Notes under the pieces: generated by a model
Seen by the model: only the letters and a program-made list of their open reading frames with translations
Database searches by the model: none
What the model was told of the DNA's origin: nothing
Shown: positions 7,984 to 16,204 of the stretch, in pieces
Layout of the letters: each line of letters opens with the position of its first letter
Position numbering within the stretch: the first letter of the stretch is position 1
Program-made: the position numbers and the translations under genes
DNA from: Lentzea waywayandensis
GTDB lineage: Bacteria > Actinomycetota > Actinomycetes > Mycobacteriales > Pseudonocardiaceae
DNA length: 64,000 nucleotides
Direction: 5' to 3'
Assembly (NCBI RefSeq): GCF_900115955.1
Contig: NZ_FOYL01000013.1
Coordinates: forward strand, 62,001-126,000

Positions 7984-8534
7984 CTATTTCCGCTCTATCG
8001 CGCGCACCGGCTCCAGGATGATCGGCTGCGCGCGGCGGCCGGTGACGAGGTTCCAGCCCCACTGCGACAGCACCGCGACCCGGTAGCGCCACCCGGCCAG
8101 GAACGCGATGTGCACGACCGCCCACGCCGCCTTGCCGACGAGGCCTTTCAGCCGCAGCCTCTTGATGTCCGCGACGGCGTCACCAGGCGAGATGGTGGCC
8201 ATCGTGCCGAGATCGAGGTACCGGAACGGCTCGGCCCTGCGGCCCTTCAGGCGTGCTTTGATCACGCGGGCGACGTGGTGGCCCGCCTGGAGTGCGGGGT
8301 CGGCGATGCCCGGCAGGTCGTTCAGGTTCACCATGTCGCCGATGGCGAAGACGTCGTCGGTGACCGAGCAGCGCCCCCATCCGTCAGGTCGACGTGCACG
8401 CGCCTGGAGGCCGTGTCGAACCCGGTGACCTCGCCCAGCAGGACGTGCGCGTTGCGTTGCCCGCGCACGACGCTCAGGCCGCCGAACCCGCCTCCGACAA
8501 CGACACCCGGTGCTCGCCCACGGAGAGCGCACAC
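7984..8534 (-). pseudogene. Decayed type II NADH dehydrogenase (NDH-2) remnant
   Basis: Three pieces of an NDH-2-like FAD enzyme remain. One frame holds the N-terminal nucleotide-binding loop (GVVVGGGFGGLSVV) joined directly to a mid-protein segment (QRNAHVLLGEVTGFD), skipping about 50 residues expected between them. Near 8375 the frame shifts and jumps to the C-terminal part (TDDVFAIGDMVNLNDLPGIA to the membrane-associating tail), again with a large expected segment missing. The remnant is about 550 bases against roughly 1.3 kb for an intact gene. It cannot encode a working respiratory dehydrogenase. Confidence 0.8.
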
Positions 8535-8600
8535 CCTGCCGGCGGCCGCGGTCCAACGTCGCGCGGGGAGAGAGCCAGCCTCTCCCCGCGCGGAACCGCC

Positions 8601-10622
8601 TCAGCTCTTGGCGACCAGCGTCAGCACGTCGTACTTCGCGACCGACTCGCCCTTCTGGTTCGCGACGTCCGCGTCCCAGCGGACCTCGCCGTACTCCTGG
8701 TCCTCGCGGGGCGTGATCTGCTTGACCGTCAGGGTCACGGTCAGCTGGTCGCCGGGGAACGTCGGCGTGACGAACCGCAGGTTCTCCAGCCCGTAGTTCG
8801 CCAGCACCGGTCCGGGCTCGGGCGAGACGAAGAGCCCCGCCGCGAACGACACCACGAGATAGCCGTGCGCGACCCGGCCGCCGAAGAACGGGTTGGCCGC
8901 GGCGGCCTCCTCGTCCATGTGCGCGTAGAACGTGTCGCCGGTGAACTCCGCGAAGTGCTCGATGTCCTCCAGCGTCACCTCACGCGGCCCGGCCACGACC
9001 GTGTCGCCCAGGCGCAGTTCGGCGAGCGTCTTGCGGAACGGGTGCACGGCGTCCTCACGGCGAGGCGCGCCCGTCACCCAGCGGTTCGTGATGGCGCTCA
9101 ACGCGCGCGGGCTGCCCTGCACGGCCGTGCGCTGCATGTGGTGCAGCACGCCGCGCATGCCACCCATCTCCTCACCGCCGCCGGCCCGGCCAGGTCCGCC
9201 GTGCACCAGCATCGGCAGCGGCGAGCCGTGCCCGGTCGACTCGCCGGCGTCCTCGCGGTCCAGCACCAGCAGCCGGCCGTGCCACGGCGCCACGCCGATG
9301 ACGACGTCGCGCACGAAGTCCGTGTCGGCCGAGACGATCGAGCCCACCAGCGAACCGGCACCACGCGCGGCCAGCGTCACGGCGTCGTCGATCGAGTCGT
9401 ACGGCATCAGCGTCGACACCGGCCCGAACGCCTCGACCTCGTGCGCCTGCACGGCGTCGGCGGCGGCGCGCAGCAGCATCGGCGACATGAACGCGCCGCG
9501 CTCGGCGTCGGCGTCCACAAGAGACAGAGGACCGTCGCCGTAGACGACCGAGGCGTTCTCCCGCAACGCCTTCAGCGACCGCAGCACCTCCTCGCGCTGC
9601 TCCAGCCCGGCCAGCGCGCCCATCTTCACGGACTTGTCGGCGGGGTTGCCGATCACGACCTCGGCCAGCTTCGCGGCCACCGCCTCGCCGACCTCGTCGA
9701 TCAGCGACGCGGGCACCAGCGCGCGCCGGATCGCCGTGCACTTCTGCCCGGCCTTGGTCGTCATCTCGGCCACGAGCTGACCGACGAACAGGTCGAACTC
9801 GGGCGTGCCGGCCACCGCGTCCGGGCCGAGGATCGAGCAGTTCAGCGAGTCGGCCTCGGCGTTGAACCGCACCGACGACCGGATCACGGCCTGGTGCGTG
9901 CGCAGCTGCTGGGCCGTGGACGCGGAGCCGGTGAAGCCGACCAGGTCCTGCTCGGTCAGGTGGTCGAGCAGGTCGCCCGCCGAACCGCAGACCAGCTGCA
10001 ACGACCCCTCGGGCAGCAGCCCGGAGGCGAGCATCAGCTCGACCATCTTCTCGGTCACGTACGCCGTCTGGGACGCGGGCTTGATCAGCGACGGCACGCC
10101 GGCGATGAACGCGGGCGCGAACTTCTCGAGCGGCCCCCACATGGGGAAGTTGAAGGCGTTGATCTGCACCGCGACACCGTGCAGAGGCGTGCAGATGTGC
10201 TGGCCGACGAACGTGCCGCCCCGTCCGAGCGGTTCGACGGGCCCGTCGACGTACACGCGATCGTTCGGCAGCTCGCGCTTGGCCTTGGACGCGTAGCCGA
10301 GCAGCACGCCGAAGCCGCCGTCGATGTCGATCCACGAGTCGGACTTCGTCGCGCCGGAACGCGCGGACAGCGCGTACAGCTCGGCCTTGTGCTCCTTCAG
10401 GTACAGCCCGAGAGCCTTCAGCAGCTGCGCGCGCTGGTGGAAGGTGAGCTCGCGCAACGCGGGCCCGCCGACCTCGCGCCCGTACCGCAGCGCCGCCCCC
10501 ATGTCGACGCCCGCCGACGAGATCCGCGCGATCTCCTCGCCCGTCACGGCGTCGTGCAACGGCGCGCCCTCCACCGAGGGCGTGTGCCACCCACCCGACA
10601 CGTAGCTGCGCAGCAAGCTCAT
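8601..10622 (-). CDS. paaZ: Bifunctional aldehyde dehydrogenase / enoyl-CoA hydratase of phenylacetate catabolism (PaaZ)
   Basis: 673 residues from ATG 10622 (start MSLLRSYVSGGW, AAGGG upstream). Residues 1-510 are an aldehyde dehydrogenase with catalytic Cys in AGQKCTAIRRA and general-base Glu in FNAEADSLN. Residues about 530-673 are a MaoC-like hot-dog hydratase (DTFYAHMDEEAAAANPFF, GRVAHGYLVVS). This two-domain order is that of PaaZ, which opens the oxepin-CoA ring and oxidises the resulting semialdehyde. The other paa genes are not in the window, so it stands alone here; they may be elsewhere. It could also serve another aromatic-CoA pathway. Confidence 0.88.
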   Translation of the reverse strand: MSLLRSYVSGGWHTPSVEGAPLHDAVTGEEIARISSAGVDMGAALRYGREVGGPALRELTFHQRAQLLKALGLYLKEHKAELYALSARSGATKSDSWIDIDGGFGVLLGYASKAKRELPNDRVYVDGPVEPLGRGGTFVGQHICTPLHGVAVQINAFNFPMWGPLEKFAPAFIAGVPSLIKPASQTAYVTEKMVELMLASGLLPEGSLQLVCGSAGDLLDHLTEQDLVGFTGSASTAQQLRTHQAVIRSSVRFNAEADSLNCSILGPDAVAGTPEFDLFVGQLVAEMTTKAGQKCTAIRRALVPASLIDEVGEAVAAKLAEVVIGNPADKSVKMGALAGLEQREEVLRSLKALRENASVVYGDGPLSLVDADAERGAFMSPMLLRAAADAVQAHEVEAFGPVSTLMPYDSIDDAVTLAARGAGSLVGSIVSADTDFVRDVVIGVAPWHGRLLVLDREDAGESTGHGSPLPMLVHGGPGRAGGGEEMGGMRGVLHHMQRTAVQGSPRALSAITNRWVTGAPRREDAVHPFRKTLAELRLGDTVVAGPREVTLEDIEHFAEFTGDTFYAHMDEEAAAANPFFGGRVAHGYLVVSFAAGLFVSPEPGPVLANYGLENLRFVTPTFPGDQLTVTLTVKQITPREDQEYGEVRWDADVANQKGESVAKYDVLTLVAKS

Positions 10623-10723
10623 CGAGCCAACCCTTCTCGCTGGGCGCTGGATCCTCAGCGACCCGACCACCAGGCAACGTATCAGGGGTGGCGGAGGGTG
10701 GCGCAGCGCTCGGCGTGCGCGGT

Positions 10724-11194
10724 TCAGCGCGTTCCGAAGTCCTGCGTCCAGTAGTGGCCGTACCGGGTGTTCTGCCGGTACTGGTGGCCGACACCGATGT
10801 CACGCAGGGCGCAGTTCAGGATGTTGGCGCGGTGCCCGGAGCTGTTCATCCACCCGCGCACGACGTCGGCGGCGGTCGCGTGCCCGGCGGCGACGTTCTC
10901 GGCGGCCCTGGTCCATCGGGTGTAGCCCGCCCGTTCGATCCGGATGACCATGGTGCTGCCGTCCGAGCCCGTGTGGCTCATGAAGTTCTTCGTGGCCATG
11001 TCGGCCGAGTGACGCTGTGCGGCGGTGCTCAGCGCGGCGTTCTGCCGCAGGGCGGGGCATCCGGCCTTGGCGCGTTCGGCGTTCGTGCGGGCGATGACGT
11101 CCTCTTGCACGGTGGCCGCCGTGGCCTGGGGTGTGAGTGTGGCCGCCAGCGCCAGGGTCGCGGCGGCGAGCAGGGAGGTGCGCAACGCGAACAT
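10724..11194 (-). CDS. Secreted CAP-domain (PR-1/SCP-like) protein
   Basis: 156 residues from ATG 11194, with AGGAG 8-9 bases upstream. The signal peptide (LLAAATLALAATLTPQATA) is cleaved near residue 27. The mature part is a compact CAP domain: VIARTNAERAKAGCPALR, HSADMATKNFMSHTG, GYTRWTRAAENVAAGH, GWMNSSGHRANILN and the terminal GHYWTQDFG. These carry the two His and the Glu residues of the CAP cavity. Bacterial CAP proteins are extracellular; activities are mostly undefined. It is last in a co-directional run with the barwin-like and thaumatin-like genes. Confidence 0.88.
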   Translation of the reverse strand: MFALRTSLLAAATLALAATLTPQATAATVQEDVIARTNAERAKAGCPALRQNAALSTAAQRHSADMATKNFMSHTGSDGSTMVIRIERAGYTRWTRAAENVAAGHATAADVVRGWMNSSGHRANILNCALRDIGVGHQYRQNTRYGHYWTQDFGTR

Positions 11195-11255
11195 GGTTGA
11201 TCTCCTGTGAGAGAAGGGGGAGCCGGGATGCGGCTCCCCCTCGGTGTGCACGACG

Positions 11256-11639
11256 TCAGACGATCTGCCACGTCACGTTGATGATGCCGACGGAGGTGTT
11301 GGCCAGTCTGGAGAAGGCGGGCTGGCTGAGGTCGATCTTGTTGCTCGCGCAGCTCGGGCACTTGTCCTTGATCCGCACCGTGATGGTCTTGCCGTTGTGC
11401 GTGACCCGGATCGACTTGCGGCACAACGGGTCGTTGTTCGGGTTGGGCGTCGTCCACAGCGCGGCGGGAGCCGCGACCAGCAGCTCGGTCGCCGCGTTGA
11501 TCTTGGTGCCGCAGGCGCCGTAGCCGGCGTCGTTGTAGTAGCTGGCGGTGCCGCTGACGGCGGAGGCGGTGCCGGAGAACACGAACGACAGGATCGCGGC
11601 CGACGCGACGGCGCCGAGCACCTTGGCGGTGGACCTCAT
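11256..11639 (-). CDS. Secreted double-psi beta-barrel protein (barwin/expansin/RlpA-like)
   Basis: 127 residues: a signal peptide (about 1-27, SFVFSGTASA) followed by a single double-psi beta-barrel domain. Visible motifs are SGTASYYNDAGYGACGTKIN, DPLCRKSIRVTHNGK, VRIKDKCPSCASNKIDLSQ and AFSRLA. The latter two match the central expansin/EG45 pattern with its Asp. Four cysteines suit disulphides in the extracellular space. Likely role is polysaccharide binding or loosening. It lies 27 bases from the thaumatin gene upstream and about 61 bases before the CAP gene start, consistent with an operon. Confidence 0.8.
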   Translation of the reverse strand: MRSTAKVLGAVASAAILSFVFSGTASAVSGTASYYNDAGYGACGTKINAATELLVAAPAALWTTPNPNNDPLCRKSIRVTHNGKTITVRIKDKCPSCASNKIDLSQPAFSRLANTSVGIINVTWQIV

Positions 11640-11666
11640 GGATTTCCTTTCGCGGTGGGGACCGTT

Positions 11667-12407
11667 TCAGGCGACGGAGTGGAACGTGACCTTGAAGCCG
11701 CTGCAGTTCGCGCACTGGAACACGGTCTGGTTGCCGGGTTCGGTGTCCTGCCGGGACCAGGCGTAGGCCTTGGGGCAGCGGGACTTGATGGTGTTGCTGT
11801 AGTCGGTCGGCGCGTCGCGGTTGGGGTTGACGCAGTTGACGCGCTGACCGTTGGCGCCGTACTTGACGTACGCGGGGTTGCAGCGGGGCAACAGGTTCTC
11901 GGTGCACCCGGCGGTGCCGCACGAGGTGGACCCCGGCGGTACGACCGCGTTCACCGCGGCGATGGACACCGGCACGGAGAACGCGTTGACGTAGCTGACG
12001 TTGTACCAGGGGGCCAGCCGGTCCCGGGAGTCGAAGTTGAACTCGGCGAGGCTGGCCGGCTGTTCCCCGGTGACGCAGCGGGCGGCTTGCACACCGCAAT
12101 CGCCTACCGCGCAACGGAAGTTCGAGCCGGAGGTACCGGTGCACCCCTGCCGGGCGAAGAACGTGCCGCGCCAGTGGCCGGGTGCGGAGGTCTCGGGGAT
12201 CGTGATGGTCGCGGACTGGCCGTTGCGCAGCGTCGGCAGGTTCGTCAGCGCCTTGGAACCGTCCGCGTTGACCGTGCTGCCGACCCAGATCGTCTGCCCG
12301 GTGTTGTTGACCAGGGTGACCGTGTGGTCGATCGCCGCGTTCGCGGTCGGCACGCCGGCGACGGCGAACGTGAGCGCGAACAAGGTCGCGAGTAGTCGTG
12401 TGAGCAT
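11667..12407 (-). CDS. Secreted thaumatin-family (PR-5-like) protein
   Basis: 246 residues. The signal peptide (LLATLFALTFAVAGVPTANA) is followed by a thaumatin-type domain that begins HTVTLVNNTGQTIWVGS. About 12 cysteines are present (for example RQGCTGTSGSNFRC, GDCG, STSCGTAGC, RCNPAYVKYG, FQCANCSGF), consistent with a disulphide-rich fold. Plant thaumatin-like proteins bind beta-1,3-glucans and are antifungal; bacterial members are uncommon. It is the first gene of the three-gene secreted run. Antifungal or glucan binding is inference from the family. Confidence 0.82.
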   Translation of the reverse strand: MLTRLLATLFALTFAVAGVPTANAAIDHTVTLVNNTGQTIWVGSTVNADGSKALTNLPTLRNGQSATITIPETSAPGHWRGTFFARQGCTGTSGSNFRCAVGDCGVQAARCVTGEQPASLAEFNFDSRDRLAPWYNVSYVNAFSVPVSIAAVNAVVPPGSTSCGTAGCTENLLPRCNPAYVKYGANGQRVNCVNPNRDAPTDYSNTIKSRCPKAYAWSRQDTEPGNQTVFQCANCSGFKVTFHSVA

Positions 12408-12436
12408 CTGCGGGCTCCTCCCTCAGGGCTCCACGA

Positions 12437-13675
12437 TCACCCCGAGGAGCCCGCGGGGGCATCACGGTGAGCCCGCAAGGTTTTCTGGTGGAGCCCGGCC
12501 CACCCGGTGGCCCGCAACTCCCGTCGGCCCGACAGCCCCAGCTTGCGATAGACCCTGGTCAGGTGCAGTTCGACGGTCCGTGTCGCCATCGCGAGCCGAA
12601 CCGCGATCTCCCTGTTGCGCAAGCCCGAGCGCACGAGCCGGGCGATCTCCGTCTCGACTGGCGTCAGCGTCGGCTCACCGCCGCACGCCGCGGCGCCGCT
12701 CATGGCCTCTTCCGCACGCCGCACGATGGCGGTGTCGCCGATGTCCAGGGCCGTGGCGCGCGCTTGCGCGTAGATCTCGTACGCCGCCGCCTGCTTGCCG
12801 TGTGCGGTGAGCCGAACGCCGTAGTCGTAGAGCACTTCCGCGAGTTCCATCCTGGCGTTCGCCAGTTCCAGCAAGCGAATCGCCCGCTCGTACGCCACGA
12901 GGTCCTCGCCACCAGGAGCACTCGCCGCCGCGACCGCCGCCAGGCTCCAGCCCAGGGCTCCCGGCTCGCCCCACCGGGCCGCGGCGGTGTGTTCCTCCCT
13001 CGCCAGGCGCACGGCCTCATCGGTGTCACCGCACGCCAGGGCCGCGCGGGAAGCCCAGGAACGCCACGGCAGGACGGCGGGGTTGAGGACACCGGCCTCG
13101 ATGAACTCCCGCCCGCACGCGAGATGACCCGCCAGGGCGTCCCGCGGGCGGCCCGTCGCCATCGCCACCACCGCATCGGCCGCGAGCAGCAGCGCACGGT
13201 CGGGGTGGAAGGCCTGGATCTTCGCGTCGGCCTCGTGGTCGAGCAGCACGGCCTCGGCGGCCCGCGGTTCTCCTCGGGCGACGAGCAACTCCACCGACCA
13301 GAGCAGCACCACCGGGCGGATCTCGTCCTCGTCGCCGTTGTCCCGCAACGCGTCCAGCAGTGACGAGCACCGCGCGAGATCGCCGGTGCGGCGCGCCACG
13401 CCGGCTCGGGCGAGCAGCACGTGCTCCGCCATAACCCGGTCGCCGGGACTCTCGTCGAGCAGGGCCAGGCTGTGCGCGTCGGCGGCCACGAGCTCACCCG
13501 CGCAGACCAGCGTCCCCAACGCGCGCGACACGCACGACGCGCTCTCCCGGCAACCGGGCGCCGCCAACGCCCGCTCGGCCGTCTGGACGGCCTCGGTCCA
13601 GTTCTCCCCCGCCGCGAGCAGACCGGCCGAGACGACCGCCGGGCACTCGGGGTCCGGACCAGGCGACCACCTCAC
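12437..13675 (-). CDS. LuxR-type transcriptional regulator with TPR-like sensor region, copy 2
   Basis: 412 residues. Residues 1-330 are helical repeats rich in Ala/Leu (TPR-like, as in the C-terminal half of LAL regulators). Residues about 340-395 are a LuxR helix-turn-helix (LTPVETEIARLVRSGLRNRE, VELHLTRVYRKLGLSGRREL). No Walker A ATPase domain precedes the repeats, unlike full LAL proteins of about 900 residues. It begins at GTG 13675, overlapping the TGA of its paralogue (GTGA), so the two are translationally coupled. It lies just upstream of the secreted-protein trio and is a candidate regulator of it. Confidence 0.8.
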   Translation of the reverse strand: MRWSPGPDPECPAVVSAGLLAAGENWTEAVQTAERALAAPGCRESASCVSRALGTLVCAGELVAADAHSLALLDESPGDRVMAEHVLLARAGVARRTGDLARCSSLLDALRDNGDEDEIRPVVLLWSVELLVARGEPRAAEAVLLDHEADAKIQAFHPDRALLLAADAVVAMATGRPRDALAGHLACGREFIEAGVLNPAVLPWRSWASRAALACGDTDEAVRLAREEHTAAARWGEPGALGWSLAAVAAASAPGGEDLVAYERAIRLLELANARMELAEVLYDYGVRLTAHGKQAAAYEIYAQARATALDIGDTAIVRRAEEAMSGAAACGGEPTLTPVETEIARLVRSGLRNREIAVRLAMATRTVELHLTRVYRKLGLSGRRELRATGWAGLHQKTLRAHRDAPAGSSG

Positions 13676-14934
13676 GCCGTGGGGACGAGCGCCCGGCGCA
13701 GACCCGGTCTCCCCGCCACCCCCATCTTGCGGTAGACGGCGGTGAGGTGGATCTCGACGGTGCGCACGGTCAGGCCCAGCTCGGCTGCGATCTCCCGGTT
13801 CGACCTCCCCGACCTGGCCATCAGGGCGATCCTGCGTTCCTGTCCGCTCAGGGCGGACTCGCCGTCGTTGCGCAACAGCCGCGACGCCAGCACGTCCGCC
13901 TCACGAGTCCACTGTGGACAGAACTTCGCCTCCCGCAGCCGCCGGGTGTGCTCGCGGGCCCGCTCGATCGCACCGCGCGCGAGCAGGAGCTGTGCCAGGT
14001 CGTGGCGCGCACGCAGCGCCTCACCCGCGGTCGAGGCCCGTCCCAGGCAGGTCAGCGCTTCCTCGAGCAGGACGTCGTCACCGCCGCGCGCCAGGGCGCA
14101 GGCGTGCAGGGCGAGTCCGATTCCCCTCGGCCCGCCCCACCGTCTGGCGGCGACCAGGTCCTTGTCCGCGCAGATCCGCGCGAGCACGAGGTCTCCGAGA
14201 TCGGCGGCCGCCAGGGCGGCGGACGACCGCCAGGGCACCACCGCCGGGTTGACCACACCCCACGTCGCGAGCCGCCGTCCGCAGTCGAGGAAGTCGTCCA
14301 GCGCCAGGGCGCTCTGTCCCTGCGCCAGCAGAAGCCGGCCACGGGCGAAGCACAGCTCGGCGCTGTCCGGACGCTCGGGCAACGGGCCCGTCAGTCGCTC
14401 GGTCTCCAGCACGGCGTGCGCCCTGGCGAACTCGCCGGTCTCCCTGAGCGCCAGGACCAGCCACGCGACCGCGACCACCCGCGGCCGGATGCCTCGGCCG
14501 AGCGCGCCGTCCAGCAGCCGCACCGCCGCGCGCGGATCGCCGCGCAGCAGCATGACCCGTCCGCCGAGGAGGTCGTGGCCGGTGGCCGCGGCCCAGTACC
14601 GGTGCGCCAGAGCGACTTCGTCGGCGTGGATCAGGACCGTCAGCGCCTGCCAGAACGTGCCCGCGTCCAGCGACCCGGCCGAGGCCAGCACGCGCTGGGC
14701 GATGCCGGACGCCTCGGCACGGCCGGTGCCGCGATTGGCCGCCTGCACCGCCCGGAACAGGTCTGGATCGGATCGCCCGCGCGCTTTCGGGAGCCCCGGC
14801 AGGTACGCGACGGCGGCCGGCTCCAGTCCCGGCACCGCGTCGCGAGCGAGCTGGTCCGCCTCATTCCACCGCCCACTGCGCACCAATTCGAACCGGGTGC
14901 GGCGAACTTCGTCGAGCAGACCGTTGTTCGTCAT
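13672..14934 (-). CDS. LuxR-type transcriptional regulator with TPR-like sensor region, copy 1
   Basis: 420 residues from ATG 14934 (start MTNNGLLDEV, AAAGGA upstream). Same design as the next gene: helical repeats over about 350 residues, then a C-terminal LuxR helix-turn-helix (LSGQERRIALMARSGRSNRE, VEIHLTAVYRKMGVAGRPGL). It too lacks the NTPase domain. Shared mid-protein blocks (NPAVVPWRSSAALAAADLGD here, NPAVLPWRSWASRAALACGD there) show that they are paralogues from a duplication. They may act as a heterodimer. Divergent from the beta-propeller gene at 15226 over a 291-base region. Confidence 0.8.
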   Translation of the reverse strand: MTNNGLLDEVRRTRFELVRSGRWNEADQLARDAVPGLEPAAVAYLPGLPKARGRSDPDLFRAVQAANRGTGRAEASGIAQRVLASAGSLDAGTFWQALTVLIHADEVALAHRYWAAATGHDLLGGRVMLLRGDPRAAVRLLDGALGRGIRPRVVAVAWLVLALRETGEFARAHAVLETERLTGPLPERPDSAELCFARGRLLLAQGQSALALDDFLDCGRRLATWGVVNPAVVPWRSSAALAAADLGDLVLARICADKDLVAARRWGGPRGIGLALHACALARGGDDVLLEEALTCLGRASTAGEALRARHDLAQLLLARGAIERAREHTRRLREAKFCPQWTREADVLASRLLRNDGESALSGQERRIALMARSGRSNREIAAELGLTVRTVEIHLTAVYRKMGVAGRPGLRRALVPTA

Positions 14935-15140
14935 TCGACGACGTCCTTTCCGAGAAATGCGTCTCATCTCATCTGGACGATCAACTGGTCTGGACCTTAC
15001 CGCCAAATACTTCTCGATCCAGCCGAAATGTTTAGGACTTCCCGACTTGGCAAATTGGCTCGCGAAGAGTATTCGGGAGCGCGACCCACCTTCGTCCACC
15101 ACACCCCGCGCGGACCCGACCGAGGCACCGCCTCTCGTGA

Positions 15141-15152
15141 TAATACGTATTA
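15141..15152. promoter_or_regulatory. 12-bp perfect palindrome in divergent intergenic region
   Basis: TAATACGTATTA is a perfect palindrome in an A/T-rich patch between the LuxR copy 1 start and the beta-propeller gene. It is a candidate operator or part of a promoter (GATAATACG resembles an extended -10). The rest of the 291-base gap shows no gene. Confidence 0.4.
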
Positions 15153-15225
15153 CAGTCTTGTTTCATCGCATCTTCGGCTCTACGGTCCGGATCACCCCGG
15201 AGTCCCCGAAGCGAAGGAGCGCCCC

Positions 15226-16203
15226 ATGCCACCGAACCGTCGTCAACTGTTACTGGGCACCGCCGGAGCGGCCTTGCTGACGGGAGTCGCGCCTGCCGTC
15301 GCGGCGCCGGCGGGCTTCCCGGACTACCGGTACAGCAGGCTCGCCCTGGTGAAGAACAAGCTTCGCTACAACCCGACCAACGAATTGATCTTTCCCACCA
15401 TTCGCGGCACAAAAGATCGGATCTCCGGCGCACTCGCGGCCTACTACCTCTACTACGCGCCCCACGACGCACCAGGCGGAATCTGCCTCGCTTACGCGAA
15501 CACACTGGACGAGGAGTTCACCGAGTACGCCGGCAACCCGATCATTTCGCGGAACTGGCCCGGCGAATACTCCGTGTCCCACGTGTCCTCGCCGCACGCG
15601 ATGTGGAACGACGACGTCAAGCGCATGTACCTGTACTTCCACGGCGAGAACACCGTGACCCGGCTCGCCAGCTCCGCCGACGGCATCCACTTCTCCTACG
15701 AGAAGGAGGTCCTGTCCACGCGCCTGCAGCCCGCGGGCACCACCGAGACCTCCTACGCGAGGGTGTTCCGGCACGACCTGCCGTCGCGGGGCGCCCGGTA
15801 CGTGATGGTGTTCATGATCAACAACAGCACGAACCGGCGGGACATCGGCTGGGGCTGGTCGCCGAACGCACGCGACTGGACGTTCGCCCAGACCCCGCTC
15901 GTCCGGCACCAGGACGTGGGCGCGGTCAACGTCGGCGGGCCGCACCTGTTGTTCCGCAACAACAGCGTCTACGTCGTCTACAACACCGACATCGGCAGCG
16001 GCGGCAACATCCTCATCACCGAGGTGGGCCTCGACTTCAGCAAGCGCAACCACCTGGGCGTCTTCCACGACTCGACGTCCGGGTCACCGGACAACGGCAG
16101 GGCCGCCGCACCGTCGTTCGGCACCTACCAGGGCCGGGAGTACATGATCTACGAGGCCGGGGACCGGCTGGCGGGCAACATCGCCATCGCGCGAGCGATC
16201 TGA
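15226..16203 (+). CDS. TAT-exported five-bladed beta-propeller, glycoside-hydrolase-like protein
   Basis: 325 residues with AAGGAG before the ATG. The signal starts MPPNRRQLLLGTAGAALLTG and ends near AVAAPAG, a twin-arginine-like leader. The mature part has repeated beta-rich blocks (GALAAYYLYYAPHDAPGG, SHVSSPHAMWNDDVKRMY, TRLASSADGIHFSYE, DIGWGWSPNARDWTF, GGPHLLFRNNSVYVVYNTD) typical of GH43/GH32-like propellers. A catalytic acid triad cannot be assigned by eye. Probably an extracellular glycan-active or sugar-binding protein. It ends one base before the convergent LysR stop. Confidence 0.65.
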   Translation: MPPNRRQLLLGTAGAALLTGVAPAVAAPAGFPDYRYSRLALVKNKLRYNPTNELIFPTIRGTKDRISGALAAYYLYYAPHDAPGGICLAYANTLDEEFTEYAGNPIISRNWPGEYSVSHVSSPHAMWNDDVKRMYLYFHGENTVTRLASSADGIHFSYEKEVLSTRLQPAGTTETSYARVFRHDLPSRGARYVMVFMINNSTNRRDIGWGWSPNARDWTFAQTPLVRHQDVGAVNVGGPHLLFRNNSVYVVYNTDIGSGGNILITEVGLDFSKRNHLGVFHDSTSGSPDNGRAAAPSFGTYQGREYMIYEAGDRLAGNIAIARAI

Positions 16204-16204
16204 C

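Noticed and set aside
8394..10754. Plus-strand open frame of 786 codons opposite paaZ
   Set aside because: It is the shadow of the paaZ coding strand: the product is rich in Arg, His and Gly with no domain, and codon bias favours the minus-strand gene.
13747..15225. Long N-terminal extension of the beta-propeller frame
   Set aside because: The frame is open upstream only because of high GC. The TAT signal and AAGGAG site fix the start at 15226, and the extension lies antisense to a LuxR gene.
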